From an uncultured Bacteroidota bacterium (GTDB taxonomy: Bacteria; Bacteroidota; Bacteroidia; Flavobacteriales; Flavobacteriaceae), in assembly GCA_902616905.1 (NCBI GenBank), contig CACMUP010000002.1, positions 1 through 64,000 of the forward strand: a DNA stretch of 64,000 bases, given 5' to 3'. Below the pieces are notes generated by a model. The model made no database searches. It saw nothing but the letters and a program-made list of their open reading frames with translations, and was not told the DNA's origin. The translations under genes were made by a program, and so were the position numbers. Below are positions 26,052 through 36,578 of this stretch, piece by piece; the first letter of the stretch is position 1, and each line of letters starts with the position of its first letter.

Positions 26052-28310
26052 ATGGACAACGCTTACTTATTTATAGTCGTCTTATTATGCCTATTGGCAA
26101 TTGGTGACTTGATTGTTGGTGTAAGTAATGATGCTGTTAATTTTCTGAGTTCTGCTATTGGGTCAAAAGTATTTTCCTTCAGAAATATTATGGTTTTTGC
26201 GAGTTTGGGGATTTTATTGGGTGCAATGTCTTCAAGTGGTATGATGGAAGTCGCAAGAAAAGGAATTTTCAATCCTGCGGCTTTTTACTTTGATGAAATC
26301 ATATATATTTTTATGGCTGTTATGATGACCGATATTTTATTATTGGATTTTTTCAATACAATTGGTCTTCCAACATCTACAACTGTTTCAATAGTATTTG
26401 AATTATTAGGAGCTGCTGTTGTTATGGCAATTATTAAAATTTTTGAGTCTGATAAATTCTTGTCAGATATATCATCTTATATAAATACAGAGAAAGCAAC
26501 TCAAATTATAATTGGTATTCTACTCTCTGTATTTATTGCATTTACAATTGGAGCTATAGTTCAGTGGATTTCTAGAGTTATTTATACTTTTGAATTTGAA
26601 AAAAAATCTTTTTTCTTGAGTAGCCTTTTTGGCGGCTTATCTCTGTCTGTTATATTTAATTTTATTCTTATCAAGGGTATAAAAGGTACGCCTTACTCTA
26701 ACATGGAACTAGATATGTTAAATTATCAAACTATAAATAGTTTTGTTGAAAACAATTTATTTATTGTTCAATTTTCAAGTTTTATTTTTTGGTTTATTTT
26801 TTCAACTTTAATTACAAAATTAATGAAATGGGATATTTATAAAGTTATTATAGGTGTGGGTACTTTTGCTTTGGCTCTCGCCTTTGCAGGTAATGATTTA
26901 GTAAATTTTATTGGTGTCCCCATTGCTGCATACCAATCTTATGAGGCTTGGATAATCTCAGGACTTCCTGCACAAAGTTATAGTATGGTTCAATTAAGTC
27001 AAAAGGTAGCTACCCCAACCATTTTTCTTTTTCTTTCAGGGTTAATTATGATCTTAACATTGTGGTTTTCTTCAAAAGCTAAAAAAGTAGTAAAAACATC
27101 TCTTGACTTATCAAACCAATATAATACAAGAGAACGTTTTAAACCTAACTTTATATCAAGAGCAATAGTTCGTTTTTTTGTTATTTTTAATAGTCAGATT
27201 GTAAAAATTATCCCTCAAAAATCAATTTTAGTTTTAAATCGATCTTTTACTCCAATAAGACAAACTAATAATCAAAACCTTCCTGAATTTGATAAACTTA
27301 GAGCAAGTATTAACCTAGTTGTCGCTGCTGTTCTCATTTCTTTGGCAACGTCATTAAAACTTCCATTATCAACTACTTATGTGACTTTTATGGTTGCCAT
27401 GGGAACATCATTAGCTGACAGAGCGTGGAGTTCAGATAGTGCCGTTTATAGAGTCTCCGGAGTTATAAATGTTATTGGTGGATGGTTTTTAACCGCTGTT
27501 AGTGCATTTATAGTAGGAGGTATTATTGTATATCTAATTAATTTGGGTGGAGTTCAAGTAGTTGCAGTTATAATATTTATTATTCTCTTGATAATTGGTA
27601 AAAACTATATTAATCACAAAAAAGAGAACAAATTAAGTATTGAAGAGGATAAAGCTCTAATTATTGAAAGTAACTCTTACCAGGATGTTATTGATGACAC
27701 AGGTTCCACAATAGAAGAAGTACTTAAAAAAAGTTTTAGAATATACCATTTACTCATAGAAGGGCTATCTAAAAATGATGATAATAAATTAGAAAAAGCA
27801 AAAAAGATTACTAAGAAACTTAGCTATGATATTGAAAATTTAAGAGACAGTTTGTTTTACTTTATTAGAAATTTGGAAGAAAAATCAGTTTCTGCAAGCA
27901 CTTTTTATATAACCCTTTTAGGTCATTTACACGATCTCTCTGAGGATTTGACTTACTTGTGTAAAATTAGTTATAGCCATGTTGCAAATAATCACAGAAA
28001 ACTTACGTTCGTGCAATTAAAAGAGCTATTTCTAATAGAAGAAAACATAATTAAAATTTTTAAAAAAAAGAACCAAGCCTTTAGTTCAAATAAGCAAAAA
28101 GGTGAATTTGAAGAGATTCTTATGGTTAAAAACGAGGCTCTAAGAGTTATCGAGTCAAAAATTAATACTCAAATTGAGAGAACCAGACAAGAAGAGATAA
28201 GTCCGAAAAATACAACCCTATATTTTAACTTTCTAATTAGAAGTAAAGATTTAATCACTCATAAATTTGAACTTGTTGAAAAGTATTATGGTGTCGTTAA
28301 GAAATTATAG
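26052..28310 (+). CDS. Inorganic phosphate transporter (PiT family) with C-terminal PhoU-like domain
   Basis: Inner-membrane phosphate:cation symporter of 752 residues. The PiT signature halves are seen as IGDLIVGVSNDAVNFL with GLPTSTTVSIVFE, and AFAGNDLVNFIGVPIAA with LPLSTTYVTFMVAMG. Around ten transmembrane helices cover residues 1-520. Residues about 540-750 form a soluble helical domain resembling DUF47/PhoU. Fusion of a PhoU-like regulator to PiT is known in Bacteroidota. The gene follows the TonB receptor after 14 bases with no terminator, so both are probably co-transcribed. Confidence 0.9.
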   Translation: MDNAYLFIVVLLCLLAIGDLIVGVSNDAVNFLSSAIGSKVFSFRNIMVFASLGILLGAMSSSGMMEVARKGIFNPAAFYFDEIIYIFMAVMMTDILLLDFFNTIGLPTSTTVSIVFELLGAAVVMAIIKIFESDKFLSDISSYINTEKATQIIIGILLSVFIAFTIGAIVQWISRVIYTFEFEKKSFFLSSLFGGLSLSVIFNFILIKGIKGTPYSNMELDMLNYQTINSFVENNLFIVQFSSFIFWFIFSTLITKLMKWDIYKVIIGVGTFALALAFAGNDLVNFIGVPIAAYQSYEAWIISGLPAQSYSMVQLSQKVATPTIFLFLSGLIMILTLWFSSKAKKVVKTSLDLSNQYNTRERFKPNFISRAIVRFFVIFNSQIVKIIPQKSILVLNRSFTPIRQTNNQNLPEFDKLRASINLVVAAVLISLATSLKLPLSTTYVTFMVAMGTSLADRAWSSDSAVYRVSGVINVIGGWFLTAVSAFIVGGIIVYLINLGGVQVVAVIIFIILLIIGKNYINHKKENKLSIEEDKALIIESNSYQDVIDDTGSTIEEVLKKSFRIYHLLIEGLSKNDDNKLEKAKKITKKLSYDIENLRDSLFYFIRNLEEKSVSASTFYITLLGHLHDLSEDLTYLCKISYSHVANNHRKLTFVQLKELFLIEENIIKIFKKKNQAFSSNKQKGEFEEILMVKNEALRVIESKINTQIERTRQEEISPKNTTLYFNFLIRSKDLITHKFELVEKYYGVVKKL

Positions 28311-28313
28311 AGA

Positions 28314-28673
28314 TTAATCTTCCTTGGATGCAATTAATTTTGCATCACCCCACTTAATAGCACTTTGAACTATATTATTTTTATAATCAACTTCTAAGAG
28401 TTGTCCTTTGTTCCAGAAAAACCAACGATCAACTTTTTTCCCTTTTAAAAATACACCTTTAGATTTTTTTATCCCATTGATGTCGTAGCTCTGCCAAACT
28501 CCGTGATTTTTACCATCAAGTAAAAAGCCAGTTTGAGCAAGCTGTCCGTTTTCGTAGTACTCTGAAAATTTTATTAATTTTCCCTCTTGGATGTAGGTCT
28601 TTCTATATCCATTTTCTTGAGCCATCGTAATACTTACAAAACTTAAAAAAAAGAAAAAAAGCAATTTTTTCAT
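28314..28673 (-). CDS. Secreted MORN-like/YwqK-family protein
   Basis: Protein of 119 residues with a clear N-terminal signal peptide (1-18, ending TMAQ). The mature part has repeats of the form YENGQLAQTGFLLDGKNHGVW and KKSKGVFLKGKKVDRW, characteristic of MORN-like repeats in YwqK-family proteins. Function unknown; such proteins are secreted or periplasmic in Bacteroidota. It converges with the phosphate-transporter gene, with three bases between stops. The 156 bases upstream hold the nrdA terminator. Confidence 0.7.
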   Translation of the reverse strand: MKKLLFFFFLSFVSITMAQENGYRKTYIQEGKLIKFSEYYENGQLAQTGFLLDGKNHGVWQSYDINGIKKSKGVFLKGKKVDRWFFWNKGQLLEVDYKNNIVQSAIKWGDAKLIASKED

Positions 28674-28779
28674 AATTATAATTTTACAATTACTTTACAC
28701 GAAGTTAATAATAAAAATATAATTATATAACATTAAGGTAACATTTATTTAACATTACGTTTTAATGATCTGATTTTCA

Positions 28780-28808
28780 GATAAATAAAAAACCTTAAAA
28801 AGGGTTTT
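28780..28808 (-). terminator. Intrinsic terminator of nrdBA
   Basis: On the minus strand a 6-bp stem AAAACC/GGTTTT (28808-28803 and 28794-28789) with an 8-nt loop runs straight into TTATTTAT, 20 bases after the nrdA stop. It is a weak but well-placed rho-independent terminator. Confidence 0.5.
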
Positions 28809-28829
28809 GTATTTTAATTTGGAAATAAC

Positions 28830-31271
28830 TTATGACCCACACATAAGGCAGTCATCATCTTCGCTGTCCTTCGCTTGTGACAGCATTTGTTTTAATTCCT
28901 GTGGAGAAATCGGTTCTGCAGGGATAGGAGATACTTCTATGTTTGACTGAGCAGTTTTAGTATTTATTGTGGCAACCTCTACTTTCGATGTATTTTCTTT
29001 TGATTTATTATCAAGTGTAAATTTGATAGCATCAACCGCCGATTTAGTTCTTAAATAATACATCCCTGTCTTAAGTCCTGATTTCCATCCATAAAAATGC
29101 ATTGAAGTGAGCTTTGCCATAGTAGCTCCTTCCATAAAAAGATTTAAGGATTGTGATTGATCAATAAAATAACCTCTGTGACGTGACATATCAATAATAT
29201 CTTTCATACTCATCTCCCACACAGTTCTGTATAACTCTTTTATATTTACAGGGATGTTTTTAATATTTTGAATGGATCCATTATTTCTCATTAGTTCTTG
29301 CTTCATCTCCTCATTCCATAGTCCCAATTGAACTAGGTCTTCTAGGAGATGTTTATTAACAACAATAAATTCTCCTGATAATACCCGCCGTGTATAAATA
29401 TTTGAAGTGTAAGGTTCGAAACACTCATTATTACCGAGAATTTGTGATGTGCTTGCTGTTGGCATGGGTGCGACTAACAAAGAATTTCTTACACCATGTT
29501 TTTTCACTTTTTTTCTTAATCCAGACCAATCCCATCTTCCACTTAGGTCCTCATCTTTAACACCCCAGAGATTGTGTTGAAACTCACCTTTTGACATCGG
29601 GGAACCCTTGTATGTTTGGTAAACTCCATCTTTTATGGCTTCCTCAACCGATGCTGTAACAGCAGCAAAATATAAGGTTTCAAAAATATCTTGGTTAAGT
29701 TCTTTTGCTTTATCAGATGTAAAAGGTAATCTAAGCATAATGAATGTATCTGCTAAACCTTGTACTCCAAGACCCACTGGACGATGTCTGAAATTTGAGT
29801 TCTCAGCCTCTTTAACAGGATAATAATTTCTGTCAATCACTCGATTTAAGTTCTTTGTCACCCGAACAGTTACATCGAAAAGCGCTTTGTGATCAAAATC
29901 TCCATTCTTAACGAACATTGGCAGAGCTATAGATGCCAAATTACATACAGCTACTTCATCAGATGATGTATACTCAAGAATCTCTGTACATAAATTTGAT
30001 GATCTAATAGTTCCTAAATTTTTTTGATTTGATTTGCGGTTTGCCGAATCCTTGTAGAGCATATATGGTGTGCCAGTCTCAATTTGAGATTCTAAGATTT
30101 TCTCCCAGAGTTCTCGAGCTTTAATGGTTTTTCTTCCTCGTCCCTCAGACTCATATTTTTCATATAATTTATCGAACTCTTCACCATGTAAATTATATAA
30201 GTCTGGACACTCGTTTGGACACATTAATGTCCAATGAGAATCTTCTTCTACTCTTTTCATAAATAAATCAGGAGTCCACATGGCATAAAATAAATCTCTT
30301 GCTCTCATTTCTTCTTTACCATGATTTTTTTTAAGCTCTAAAAAATCAAATATATCAGCATGCCAGGGCTCTACATAAATAGCGAAAGATCCTTTTCTCT
30401 TCCCACCACCCTGATCTACATATCGTGCTGTGTCATTGAATACCCTAAGCATTGGAACAATTCCATTAGATGTACCATTAGTTCCAGCAATATAAGATCC
30501 TGTCGCTCTTACATTATGAATTGATAGACCAATGCCTCCTGCAGATTGAGAAATCTTAGCAGTTTGTTTAAGAGTATCATAAATTCCATCGATACTGTCT
30601 TCTTTCATAGTTAGAAGAAAACAAGAAGACATTTGTGGCTTGGGAGTTCCTGAATTAAATAAAGTAGGTGTCGCGTGAGTAAAATAACGTTTGGACATTA
30701 ATTCATAAGTCTCCAATGCAGATTCAATATCATCTAAATGAATTCCTATGGAAACTCTCATTAGCATGTGTTGTGGTCTTTCAACTATCTTTCCATTTAA
30801 CTTAAGCAAGTAAGAACGCTCTAATGTTTTGAATCCAAAAAAATCATATCCAAAATCGCGATTATAGATAATACTGGAATCTAATTTGTCTGCATTTTTT
30901 TTAATTACTTTATAAACCTCATCTGATAACAAAGGTGATTTTTTCTCTGTTCTAGGGTTTATATAATTATACAAATCCTCCATTGTTTCTGAGAAGGATT
31001 TTTTTGTGTTTTTGTGTAAATTGGAAACAGATATGCGAGCAGCCAATTTTGCATAATCAGGGTGTGTAGTAGTCATAGTAGCAGCAATTTCTGCAGCTAG
31101 ATTATCTAGCTCAGAAGTTGTTACGCCATCATAAAGACCTTCAATCACTCGCATCGCCACTCTAACTGGATCTACAAGTGGATTTAAACCGTAATTTAGT
31201 TTACGAATTCTCGCTGTGATTTTATCAAACATGATAGGCTCCTTTCTGCCATCTCTTTTTACTACAAACAT
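28830..31271 (-). CDS. nrdA: Ribonucleoside-diphosphate reductase, class Ia alpha subunit
   Basis: Catalytic subunit of 813 residues reducing NDPs to dNDPs. An ATP-cone allosteric domain is at the N terminus ([15 protein letters not shown]). The active-site motif SNLCTEI supplies the thiyl Cys and its Asn/Glu partners, with further cysteine SSCFLL. The C-terminal tail ends CLMC near the last residues, the redox pair re-reduced by thioredoxin or glutaredoxin. It lies 56 bases after nrdB and ends with an intrinsic terminator. ATG at 31269-31271. Confidence 0.96.
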   Translation of the reverse strand: MFVVKRDGRKEPIMFDKITARIRKLNYGLNPLVDPVRVAMRVIEGLYDGVTTSELDNLAAEIAATMTTTHPDYAKLAARISVSNLHKNTKKSFSETMEDLYNYINPRTEKKSPLLSDEVYKVIKKNADKLDSSIIYNRDFGYDFFGFKTLERSYLLKLNGKIVERPQHMLMRVSIGIHLDDIESALETYELMSKRYFTHATPTLFNSGTPKPQMSSCFLLTMKEDSIDGIYDTLKQTAKISQSAGGIGLSIHNVRATGSYIAGTNGTSNGIVPMLRVFNDTARYVDQGGGKRKGSFAIYVEPWHADIFDFLELKKNHGKEEMRARDLFYAMWTPDLFMKRVEEDSHWTLMCPNECPDLYNLHGEEFDKLYEKYESEGRGRKTIKARELWEKILESQIETGTPYMLYKDSANRKSNQKNLGTIRSSNLCTEILEYTSSDEVAVCNLASIALPMFVKNGDFDHKALFDVTVRVTKNLNRVIDRNYYPVKEAENSNFRHRPVGLGVQGLADTFIMLRLPFTSDKAKELNQDIFETLYFAAVTASVEEAIKDGVYQTYKGSPMSKGEFQHNLWGVKDEDLSGRWDWSGLRKKVKKHGVRNSLLVAPMPTASTSQILGNNECFEPYTSNIYTRRVLSGEFIVVNKHLLEDLVQLGLWNEEMKQELMRNNGSIQNIKNIPVNIKELYRTVWEMSMKDIIDMSRHRGYFIDQSQSLNLFMEGATMAKLTSMHFYGWKSGLKTGMYYLRTKSAVDAIKFTLDNKSKENTSKVEVATINTKTAQSNIEVSPIPAEPISPQELKQMLSQAKDSEDDDCLMCGS

Positions 31272-31327
31272 ATTTTAATCTTTGATGTTTTGGTTATTAA
31301 ATATTGATATTGGTGAGCGGAATTTTA

Positions 31328-32305
31328 CTAAAAATCTGCATCAAAACTAATTTTCTCGTCTTTCTTTTCGTTATTTAGAACTCCTGCTTTTTGATATTCA
31401 CCAACTCTCTTCTCAAAGAAATTTGTCTTTCCCTGAAGTGAAATCATATCCATAAAGTCGAATGGATTACTAACGTTGAATTCTTTTTCTAGTCCCAATT
31501 CCACTAAAAGCCTATCGGTAACAAATTCAAGATATTGTGTCATTAGTTTAGCATTCATACCAATTAGACTAATTGGAAGGGATTCAGTAATAAATTCACG
31601 TTCAATATTAAGTGCATCTAATAGTATTTCTTTTATTCTTTTGGGAGGAACTTTATTTACTAAATGATTGTTATGTAGGTGTACAGCAAAGTCACAATGG
31701 ACACCCTCATCTCTTGAAATCAATTCATTTGAAAAAGTTAAACCAGGCATTAAACCACGCTTTTTTAACCAAAAAATTGAACAAAAGGCTCCTGAGAAAA
31801 ATATACCTTCGACAGCTGCAAAGGCAATTAGTCGTTCAGCAAATGAATCAGACTCAATCCATTTTAAAGCCCAGTCCGCCTTCTTTTTTATTGCTGGAAA
31901 TACCTCAATTGCCTTAAACAATTTGTCTTTTTCAATATCATCTTTAACATAAGTGTCAATAAGAAGTGAATATGTTTCTGAATGGATATTTTCCATCATA
32001 ATTTGAAAACCATAAAAAAACTTGGCTTCAGAATACTGAACTTCATTAACGAAGTTTTCAGCTAAATTTTCATTCACAATCCCATCTGATGCTGCAAAAA
32101 AAGCAAGAATATGTTTTATAAAATATTTTTCGTCGTCATTAAGTTTTGAATTCCAGTCAGTTAGATCTTGATGCAAATCAATCTCCTCTGCAGTCCAAAA
32201 ACTAGCCTCCATTTTTTTATACCATTCCCAAATATCGTGATGTTGGATTGGAAAAATTACAAATCGGTTTTCATTCTCTTGGAGAATAGGTTCTACTGCT
32301 GCCAT
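31328..32305 (-). CDS. nrdB: Ribonucleoside-diphosphate reductase, beta subunit
   Basis: Diiron/tyrosyl-radical subunit of 325 residues. Iron ligands lie in [11 protein letters not shown], in ENIHSETYS and in [11 protein letters not shown]. The radical tyrosine is predicted at HSETYS, close to the eukaryote-type motif and so typical of this clade. The C-terminal tail ISFDADF ends in the aromatic residue that contacts NrdA. First gene of the nrdBA operon. The 220 bases upstream are AT-rich with no clear promoter or NrdR box. Confidence 0.96.
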   Translation of the reverse strand: MAAVEPILQENENRFVIFPIQHHDIWEWYKKMEASFWTAEEIDLHQDLTDWNSKLNDDEKYFIKHILAFFAASDGIVNENLAENFVNEVQYSEAKFFYGFQIMMENIHSETYSLLIDTYVKDDIEKDKLFKAIEVFPAIKKKADWALKWIESDSFAERLIAFAAVEGIFFSGAFCSIFWLKKRGLMPGLTFSNELISRDEGVHCDFAVHLHNNHLVNKVPPKRIKEILLDALNIEREFITESLPISLIGMNAKLMTQYLEFVTDRLLVELGLEKEFNVSNPFDFMDMISLQGKTNFFEKRVGEYQKAGVLNNEKKDEKISFDADF

Positions 32306-32527
32306 TAATTTAAGTATTTAATAATTAAAAAGTTTTTTGGTTTATTATTTACAAAGATTCTAAATTGTATTCAAAATTGAAAGGGCAACTTTTCCACAAT
32401 GGAGCTTAGTTTTTAACAAAAAAAATAAAACATGCTTTTTTTCATTAAAAAAATGTTTTTATAACTACTTAATATTCAACTAATTAAAAATTAATACCTC
32501 TGTAAACCCCTAAAAACATTACAACTA

Positions 32528-33097
32528 TTATAAAAGATGTTTTTTTGAAATTCTTTCTAAGGAATTGAACCAACTAATTCCAAATTTTCTAATTAGAGCT
32601 TTTTTTACAAATTTAAATACAGGAATTTTTAATGATTTTCCCAACTTGCACGCTTCAGAACAAATTGACCAACTGTGATAGTTTACGGCAGTAATTTCAT
32701 CAAATTCATTGATTCTTACAGGATATAAATGACATGAAATAGGTTTTTGAAAATTAATAACACCTTTGTTATATGCCTTTTCAATCCCACATGATGCAAT
32801 GCCGTCATTCGAAAAAACTGTAAATGCACATTCTTTTCCGTTAATCAATGGTGTTTCAAGTTCGTCGTTATACCCCTTTACGTAAACACCTTGTTTTTCA
32901 ATAGCTTTTCTACCTTTTTCACTAAGAAACGGTTTAATTTTTTTATAATTTTTTTTTAAGTATTTAATCTCATTTTTTTCCAATGGAGCTCCGGCTTCTC
33001 CTGAAACACAACATTGGCCTTTACACTTAAATATATTGCAAACAAAATCTTCAGCTAATAAATCATCAGAAATAAGTGTATTATCAATTGAAATCAT
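32528..33097 (-). CDS. DUF3109 family cysteine-rich protein
   Basis: Protein of 189 residues with a conserved cysteine pattern: DFVCNIFKCKGQCCVSGEAGAPL, then ECAFTV, SCGIEKAY, and SCHLYPVRI. This is the DUF3109 / YkgJ-like signature, thought to bind zinc or an iron-sulfur cluster. Cytosolic, no signal. Function is unproven. It is divergent from the marC pseudogene. Flavobacterial neighbourhoods commonly contain this gene next to nrd (remembered, not verified). Confidence 0.8.
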   Translation of the reverse strand: MISIDNTLISDDLLAEDFVCNIFKCKGQCCVSGEAGAPLEKNEIKYLKKNYKKIKPFLSEKGRKAIEKQGVYVKGYNDELETPLINGKECAFTVFSNDGIASCGIEKAYNKGVINFQKPISCHLYPVRINEFDEITAVNYHSWSICSEACKLGKSLKIPVFKFVKKALIRKFGISWFNSLERISKKHLL

Positions 33098-33140
33098 GTT
33101 TTTTAAAAAAATTAATTATTAAAAATATATTTATAATATA

Positions 33141-33738
33141 ATGAATTTAGATTTGCAAATATTTATAATTATGATAATTATTAAAGAAATTTTTACAGCC
33201 AGCATAATATTATTTGCCTTAATTGACATCACGGGAAAAGTACCGTTAATTATATCATTGAGAAATAAAGTTGGTCATATTCAATCTAAAAAAGCTTCCC
33301 TTGTAGCTGCAATAATTATGACTGGGTTTTGGTTTTAGGTGAAGAAATTCTTTAGCTTATTGTAATTGAAATTATCTCATTTGCAGAGGCAGTTTCTTTT
33401 GTGATTCTTTTTCTGGCATTAGAAATGATATTAGGCATTACTATTTACAAAGATGATGCTCCCGAAACTGAATCAATTGTTCCCCTTGCATTTCCAATGA
33501 TAGCTGAGCTGGAACTATGATATCCATTATATCTTTACGTGTTGAGTACCATGTTATAAATATTATCTTAGCGATACTAATAAATACTATTTTTGTTTAT
33601 ATAATATTGATATTATCAAAGCACATTGGAAATTTGTTGGGTAAATCCGGAATAAATATAATTACAAAAGTATTTGGAATAGTTTTACTTGCTATTGCAG
33701 TAAATTTATTCACTCCAAATATTGACCAACTATTGTAA
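33141..33738 (+). pseudogene. marC: marC pseudogene (MarC-family membrane protein)
   Basis: The three reading frames in turn encode consecutive pieces of a MarC-family integral membrane protein. The N-terminal piece (frame of 33141, ending TAG 33336-33338) contains KEIFTASIILFALID and KVGHIQSKKAS. A frame shift follows; the middle piece reads LALEMILGITIYKDDAPET and IVPLAFPM, with an in-frame TAG at 33353-33355. After another shift near 33505-33511 the C-terminal piece resumes to the natural stop, ending ...FGIVLLAIAVNLF. At least two frameshifts and one nonsense codon make a functional product very unlikely. Family: six-helix membrane proteins of unclear function. Confidence 0.85.
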
Positions 33739-33750
33739 AAAAATCAAAAT

Positions 33751-33951
33751 ATGAAAATTTTACTTTATACCCTCATAGTGATATCGTTAGGGCTATGTAT
33801 TTTTAATCTTATACAAATTGACTGGGAAAATCCCCTCAGAGATAAAAGCGGTGTTGCCGTTATTGGTGTGATAGCTTCTGCAAGTTCTTTTTTATTGATT
33901 TTAATTTTAATTATTTCAAAAAAAATAGCTCAGATGCACAAAAAAAAATAA
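33751..33951 (+). CDS. Small two-helix membrane protein of unknown function
   Basis: Protein of 66 residues with two predicted transmembrane helices (about 3-20 and 38-58) joined by a hydrophilic loop and ending in a basic tail (QMHKKK). Family not recognised. It lies 12 bases after the marC remnant and is intact, with an ATG at 33751. Its stop abuts the stop of ctpA on the other strand, and its N terminus overlaps nothing. It probably belonged to the marC transcript and may now be transcribed through it. Confidence 0.6.
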   Translation: MKILLYTLIVISLGLCIFNLIQIDWENPLRDKSGVAVIGVIASASSFLLILILIISKKIAQMHKKK

Positions 33952-35541
33952 TCATTTTTTAATCTCTAAAATTGCTCTATCTACAAATGGATCATTTTGA
34001 TTAATAATTCTATAAAATATATTTTCATTAAAAAGTTGCAGAGCTATGTGAGCTTTAATTGAGTTTAAAATGGTAATCTCAAATTTATCATCCACTTTAA
34101 TTGGTAAACTATGTTCTTTTGAAAATTTCTTAAATGAGGAAATAAATTCATCTTTATTTGGTAATTCCTCATTAAAAAATTTTGCAGCGCTATCGAAGTT
34201 GTATTTTTTTGAATTTTTATCAAGTTCTAAAAAGACAAAAAGATCGAATATATTTGAACTTATAATATTTTTAATCCATAATTCATTTTCATCTACCTCA
34301 CTTGAAATATATATGTCAGGGGTAATACCTCCACCTCCATAAACTTTTCTTCCTTGTGGTGTAGTGAAAATTAAACTATCATTTAATGGAATGTTTTTTG
34401 GATTTTTCATCTCCCCCGTTATATAACGATTGTGTATTTCAGCATAATAATCTTTTCGGCTTGAGGAATCGTAGGGTCTTTGAATAGATCTACCCGTAGG
34501 GGTATAATAGCGAGCAGTTGTTAGTCTTATTTGATCCCCAAATCCAAGAGGCATTTGTTGTTGAACTAATCCTTTACCAAATGTCCTTCTCCCAATAATT
34601 AGACCTCTATCATTATCCTGTATAGCTCCTGCAATAACTTCACTTGCTGATGCTGAATCCTCATCAACTAAAATAAAAAGATTCCCTTTTTCGAAAATTC
34701 CATTAGCTGAAGAAATTGTTTTTTCTCGCTTTCCGTTCTTTGCTTCCACTATTACAATTGGTTTATTTACACTCAAAAAATCGTCTGCAATCTGTTTTGC
34801 TGGAAGAAGGTATCCTCCAGGATTACCTCTCAAGTCTAAAATAAGATTTTTCATTTCTTGATTCATAAGTGATGAAATATTTTTCTTGAATTCTGTATAG
34901 GTAGTTTGTGTAAAACGATTAATTTTAATATAACCTGTATCACTATTAATCATGTAAGAAGAATTGATACTTGGAAGAGGTACTGGACCTCTTACAATTT
35001 CAAATTCAATAATTGAATCTAGTTTTCTTCTATAAATAGTCAAGTGAACAGGTATGAGAGAATTACCTTTTAATTTAGAAACAATTTGATCACTTGTTAA
35101 TTTTTTTTGATATAGTGTATCCTGATCTGCGAACAAAATCCTATCACCAGGCAATAATCCTGCTTTTTCACTAGGCCCATCTTCTAGAACTCTTGTAACA
35201 GCAACCGTATCCTGTAAAATACGAAATTGTACACCTATTCCATAAAAATTCCCTTGCATGCTTTCAGCGATGGATTTACTCTGAACTGCTGGTATATAGA
35301 CAGAGTGTGGGTCTAATTCCTCCACAATATCTTCTATAACAACTCGGACTAAACTATCTGTATTTATTTTGTCTACGTAATCCTCAGATAAATACTCAAT
35401 TAATTTGTTAAGCTTATTTATGCTTGAATTACTATATTTTTTAGAAACTGGTTTTTGAAAATTTGATCCAAATAAAAATCCAATCACAATGGAAAGAGAT
35501 ACAATTAATAATAAAAATATTGTGTTACTATTATTCCTCAT
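33952..35541 (-). CDS. ctpA: C-terminal processing peptidase, S41 family
   Basis: Membrane-anchored periplasmic serine protease of 529 residues. An N-terminal signal anchor (about 8-26) precedes a PDZ domain (GIGVQFRIL, LEDGPSEKAGLLPGDRIL). The S41 catalytic core has the Ser in DEDSASASEV and the Lys in GRRTFGKGLVQ. C-terminal residues 390-529 are an extra helical region. Family members trim C termini of exported proteins. It follows the dCMP deaminase gene with one base between. Confidence 0.92.
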   Translation of the reverse strand: MRNNSNTIFLLLIVSLSIVIGFLFGSNFQKPVSKKYSNSSINKLNKLIEYLSEDYVDKINTDSLVRVVIEDIVEELDPHSVYIPAVQSKSIAESMQGNFYGIGVQFRILQDTVAVTRVLEDGPSEKAGLLPGDRILFADQDTLYQKKLTSDQIVSKLKGNSLIPVHLTIYRRKLDSIIEFEIVRGPVPLPSINSSYMINSDTGYIKINRFTQTTYTEFKKNISSLMNQEMKNLILDLRGNPGGYLLPAKQIADDFLSVNKPIVIVEAKNGKREKTISSANGIFEKGNLFILVDEDSASASEVIAGAIQDNDRGLIIGRRTFGKGLVQQQMPLGFGDQIRLTTARYYTPTGRSIQRPYDSSSRKDYYAEIHNRYITGEMKNPKNIPLNDSLIFTTPQGRKVYGGGGITPDIYISSEVDENELWIKNIISSNIFDLFVFLELDKNSKKYNFDSAAKFFNEELPNKDEFISSFKKFSKEHSLPIKVDDKFEITILNSIKAHIALQLFNENIFYRIINQNDPFVDRAILEIKK

Positions 35542-35542
35542 C

Positions 35543-35965
35543 TTATAAATTAATTTGTGTTAAAAACACACCTGCTCTTTTTAAAAATTCTAGTCCACTG
35601 GTGTCTTTATATTTTTTAGAATAAACTACTCTGATGATTCCTGCTTGATGGATTAGTTTGCTACATTCTCTACACGGTGATAAAGTTATGTAAAGCGTGG
35701 CTCCCTTGCACGATTGAGTAGAAGAGGCTACTTTTAAAATTGCATTTGCTTCTGCATGAAGTACATACCATTTGGTATAATTTTCCTCATCTTCACAAAT
35801 ATTTTCAAATCCAGACGGTGTACCATTATATCCGTCAGAAATAATCATTCTATCCTTAACAATTAAAGCTCCAACTTTTTTTCTTTCACAATAAGAAAGT
35901 TCCCCCCATGTTTTAGCCATTTCCAGGTAAGCCTTGTCATGCTTTTCTTGCTTGTTATTTTTCAT
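35543..35965 (-). CDS. dCMP deaminase (deoxycytidylate deaminase family)
   Basis: Zinc deaminase of 140 residues with ligands and proton shuttle in HAEANAI (His, Glu) and PCRECSKL (two Cys). The N-terminal KTWGELSYCERKKVGALIVKD and NGTPSG motifs match the dCMP/ComEB-type group. It converts dCMP to dUMP for thymidylate synthesis. One base separates it from ctpA, so they are likely co-transcribed. ATG at 35963-35965. Confidence 0.92.
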   Translation of the reverse strand: MKNNKQEKHDKAYLEMAKTWGELSYCERKKVGALIVKDRMIISDGYNGTPSGFENICEDEENYTKWYVLHAEANAILKVASSTQSCKGATLYITLSPCRECSKLIHQAGIIRVVYSKKYKDTSGLEFLKRAGVFLTQINL

Positions 35966-35999
35966 TTTTGCTAAGGTAATGTTTCGAATTTAATATGAT

Positions 36000-36578
36000 T
36001 TAAATTCGTTCTAAAATCATTGATATCGCTTGAGATATTATTAGAGCTCCTACCAATAGATGCCACCTATTTCTTTCTTTCCTTAAAATATTAATTACAA
36101 TTAAACTAATCACTAAAACGTTAAATACGATAGCAATTTGTGCAAATTCAACACCTAAAGCAAAAGAAAATAAAGAGAAACTTACATTTTCTTCAGTTAT
36201 TAACATTTTGAAATATCTTCCGAAGCCCAACCCATGAATAATACCAAATACGATGGTAGTGAAAAAAGGAAAGTATCCTTTATGGTAAGAGCTATTTTGT
36301 AATTTGGTGAAAATTAATGGAATAGAATTTAATGCTATTGTTATCGGAATTAATAATTCAACCCAATATGACGAAATAGGAATATCTGCATAAAAACTTC
36401 CAATCAAAGAGACCGTATGCCCTACGGTAAAAAGTGTTACCCACCATAATAGTTTTCCCCCTTCGCGAAAAGTAAAGGGTATCGCTAAAGTAATTATAAA
36501 ATATAGGTGGTCTAATCCTCGTAAATCTAGTACATGCCAAAATCCAAGCTTTAAATAAAACCATAATAAATCCATCAT
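36000..36578 (-). CDS. HupE/UreJ-family membrane protein
   Basis: Inner-membrane protein of 192 residues with about five or six helices. The family signature residues are GLDHLYFIITL near the N terminus, TLFTVGHTVSL, and GIIHGLGFGRYF; these His residues are proposed nickel or cobalt ligands. No hydrogenase or urease genes are nearby, so metal uptake is possible but unproven. The start overlaps the preceding TerB-DnaJ stop by four bases (ATGA), implying translational coupling. An alternative Met follows immediately. Confidence 0.85.
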   Translation of the reverse strand: MMDLLWFYLKLGFWHVLDLRGLDHLYFIITLAIPFTFREGGKLLWWVTLFTVGHTVSLIGSFYADIPISSYWVELLIPITIALNSIPLIFTKLQNSSYHKGYFPFFTTIVFGIIHGLGFGRYFKMLITEENVSFSLFSFALGVEFAQIAIVFNVLVISLIVINILRKERNRWHLLVGALIISQAISMILERI

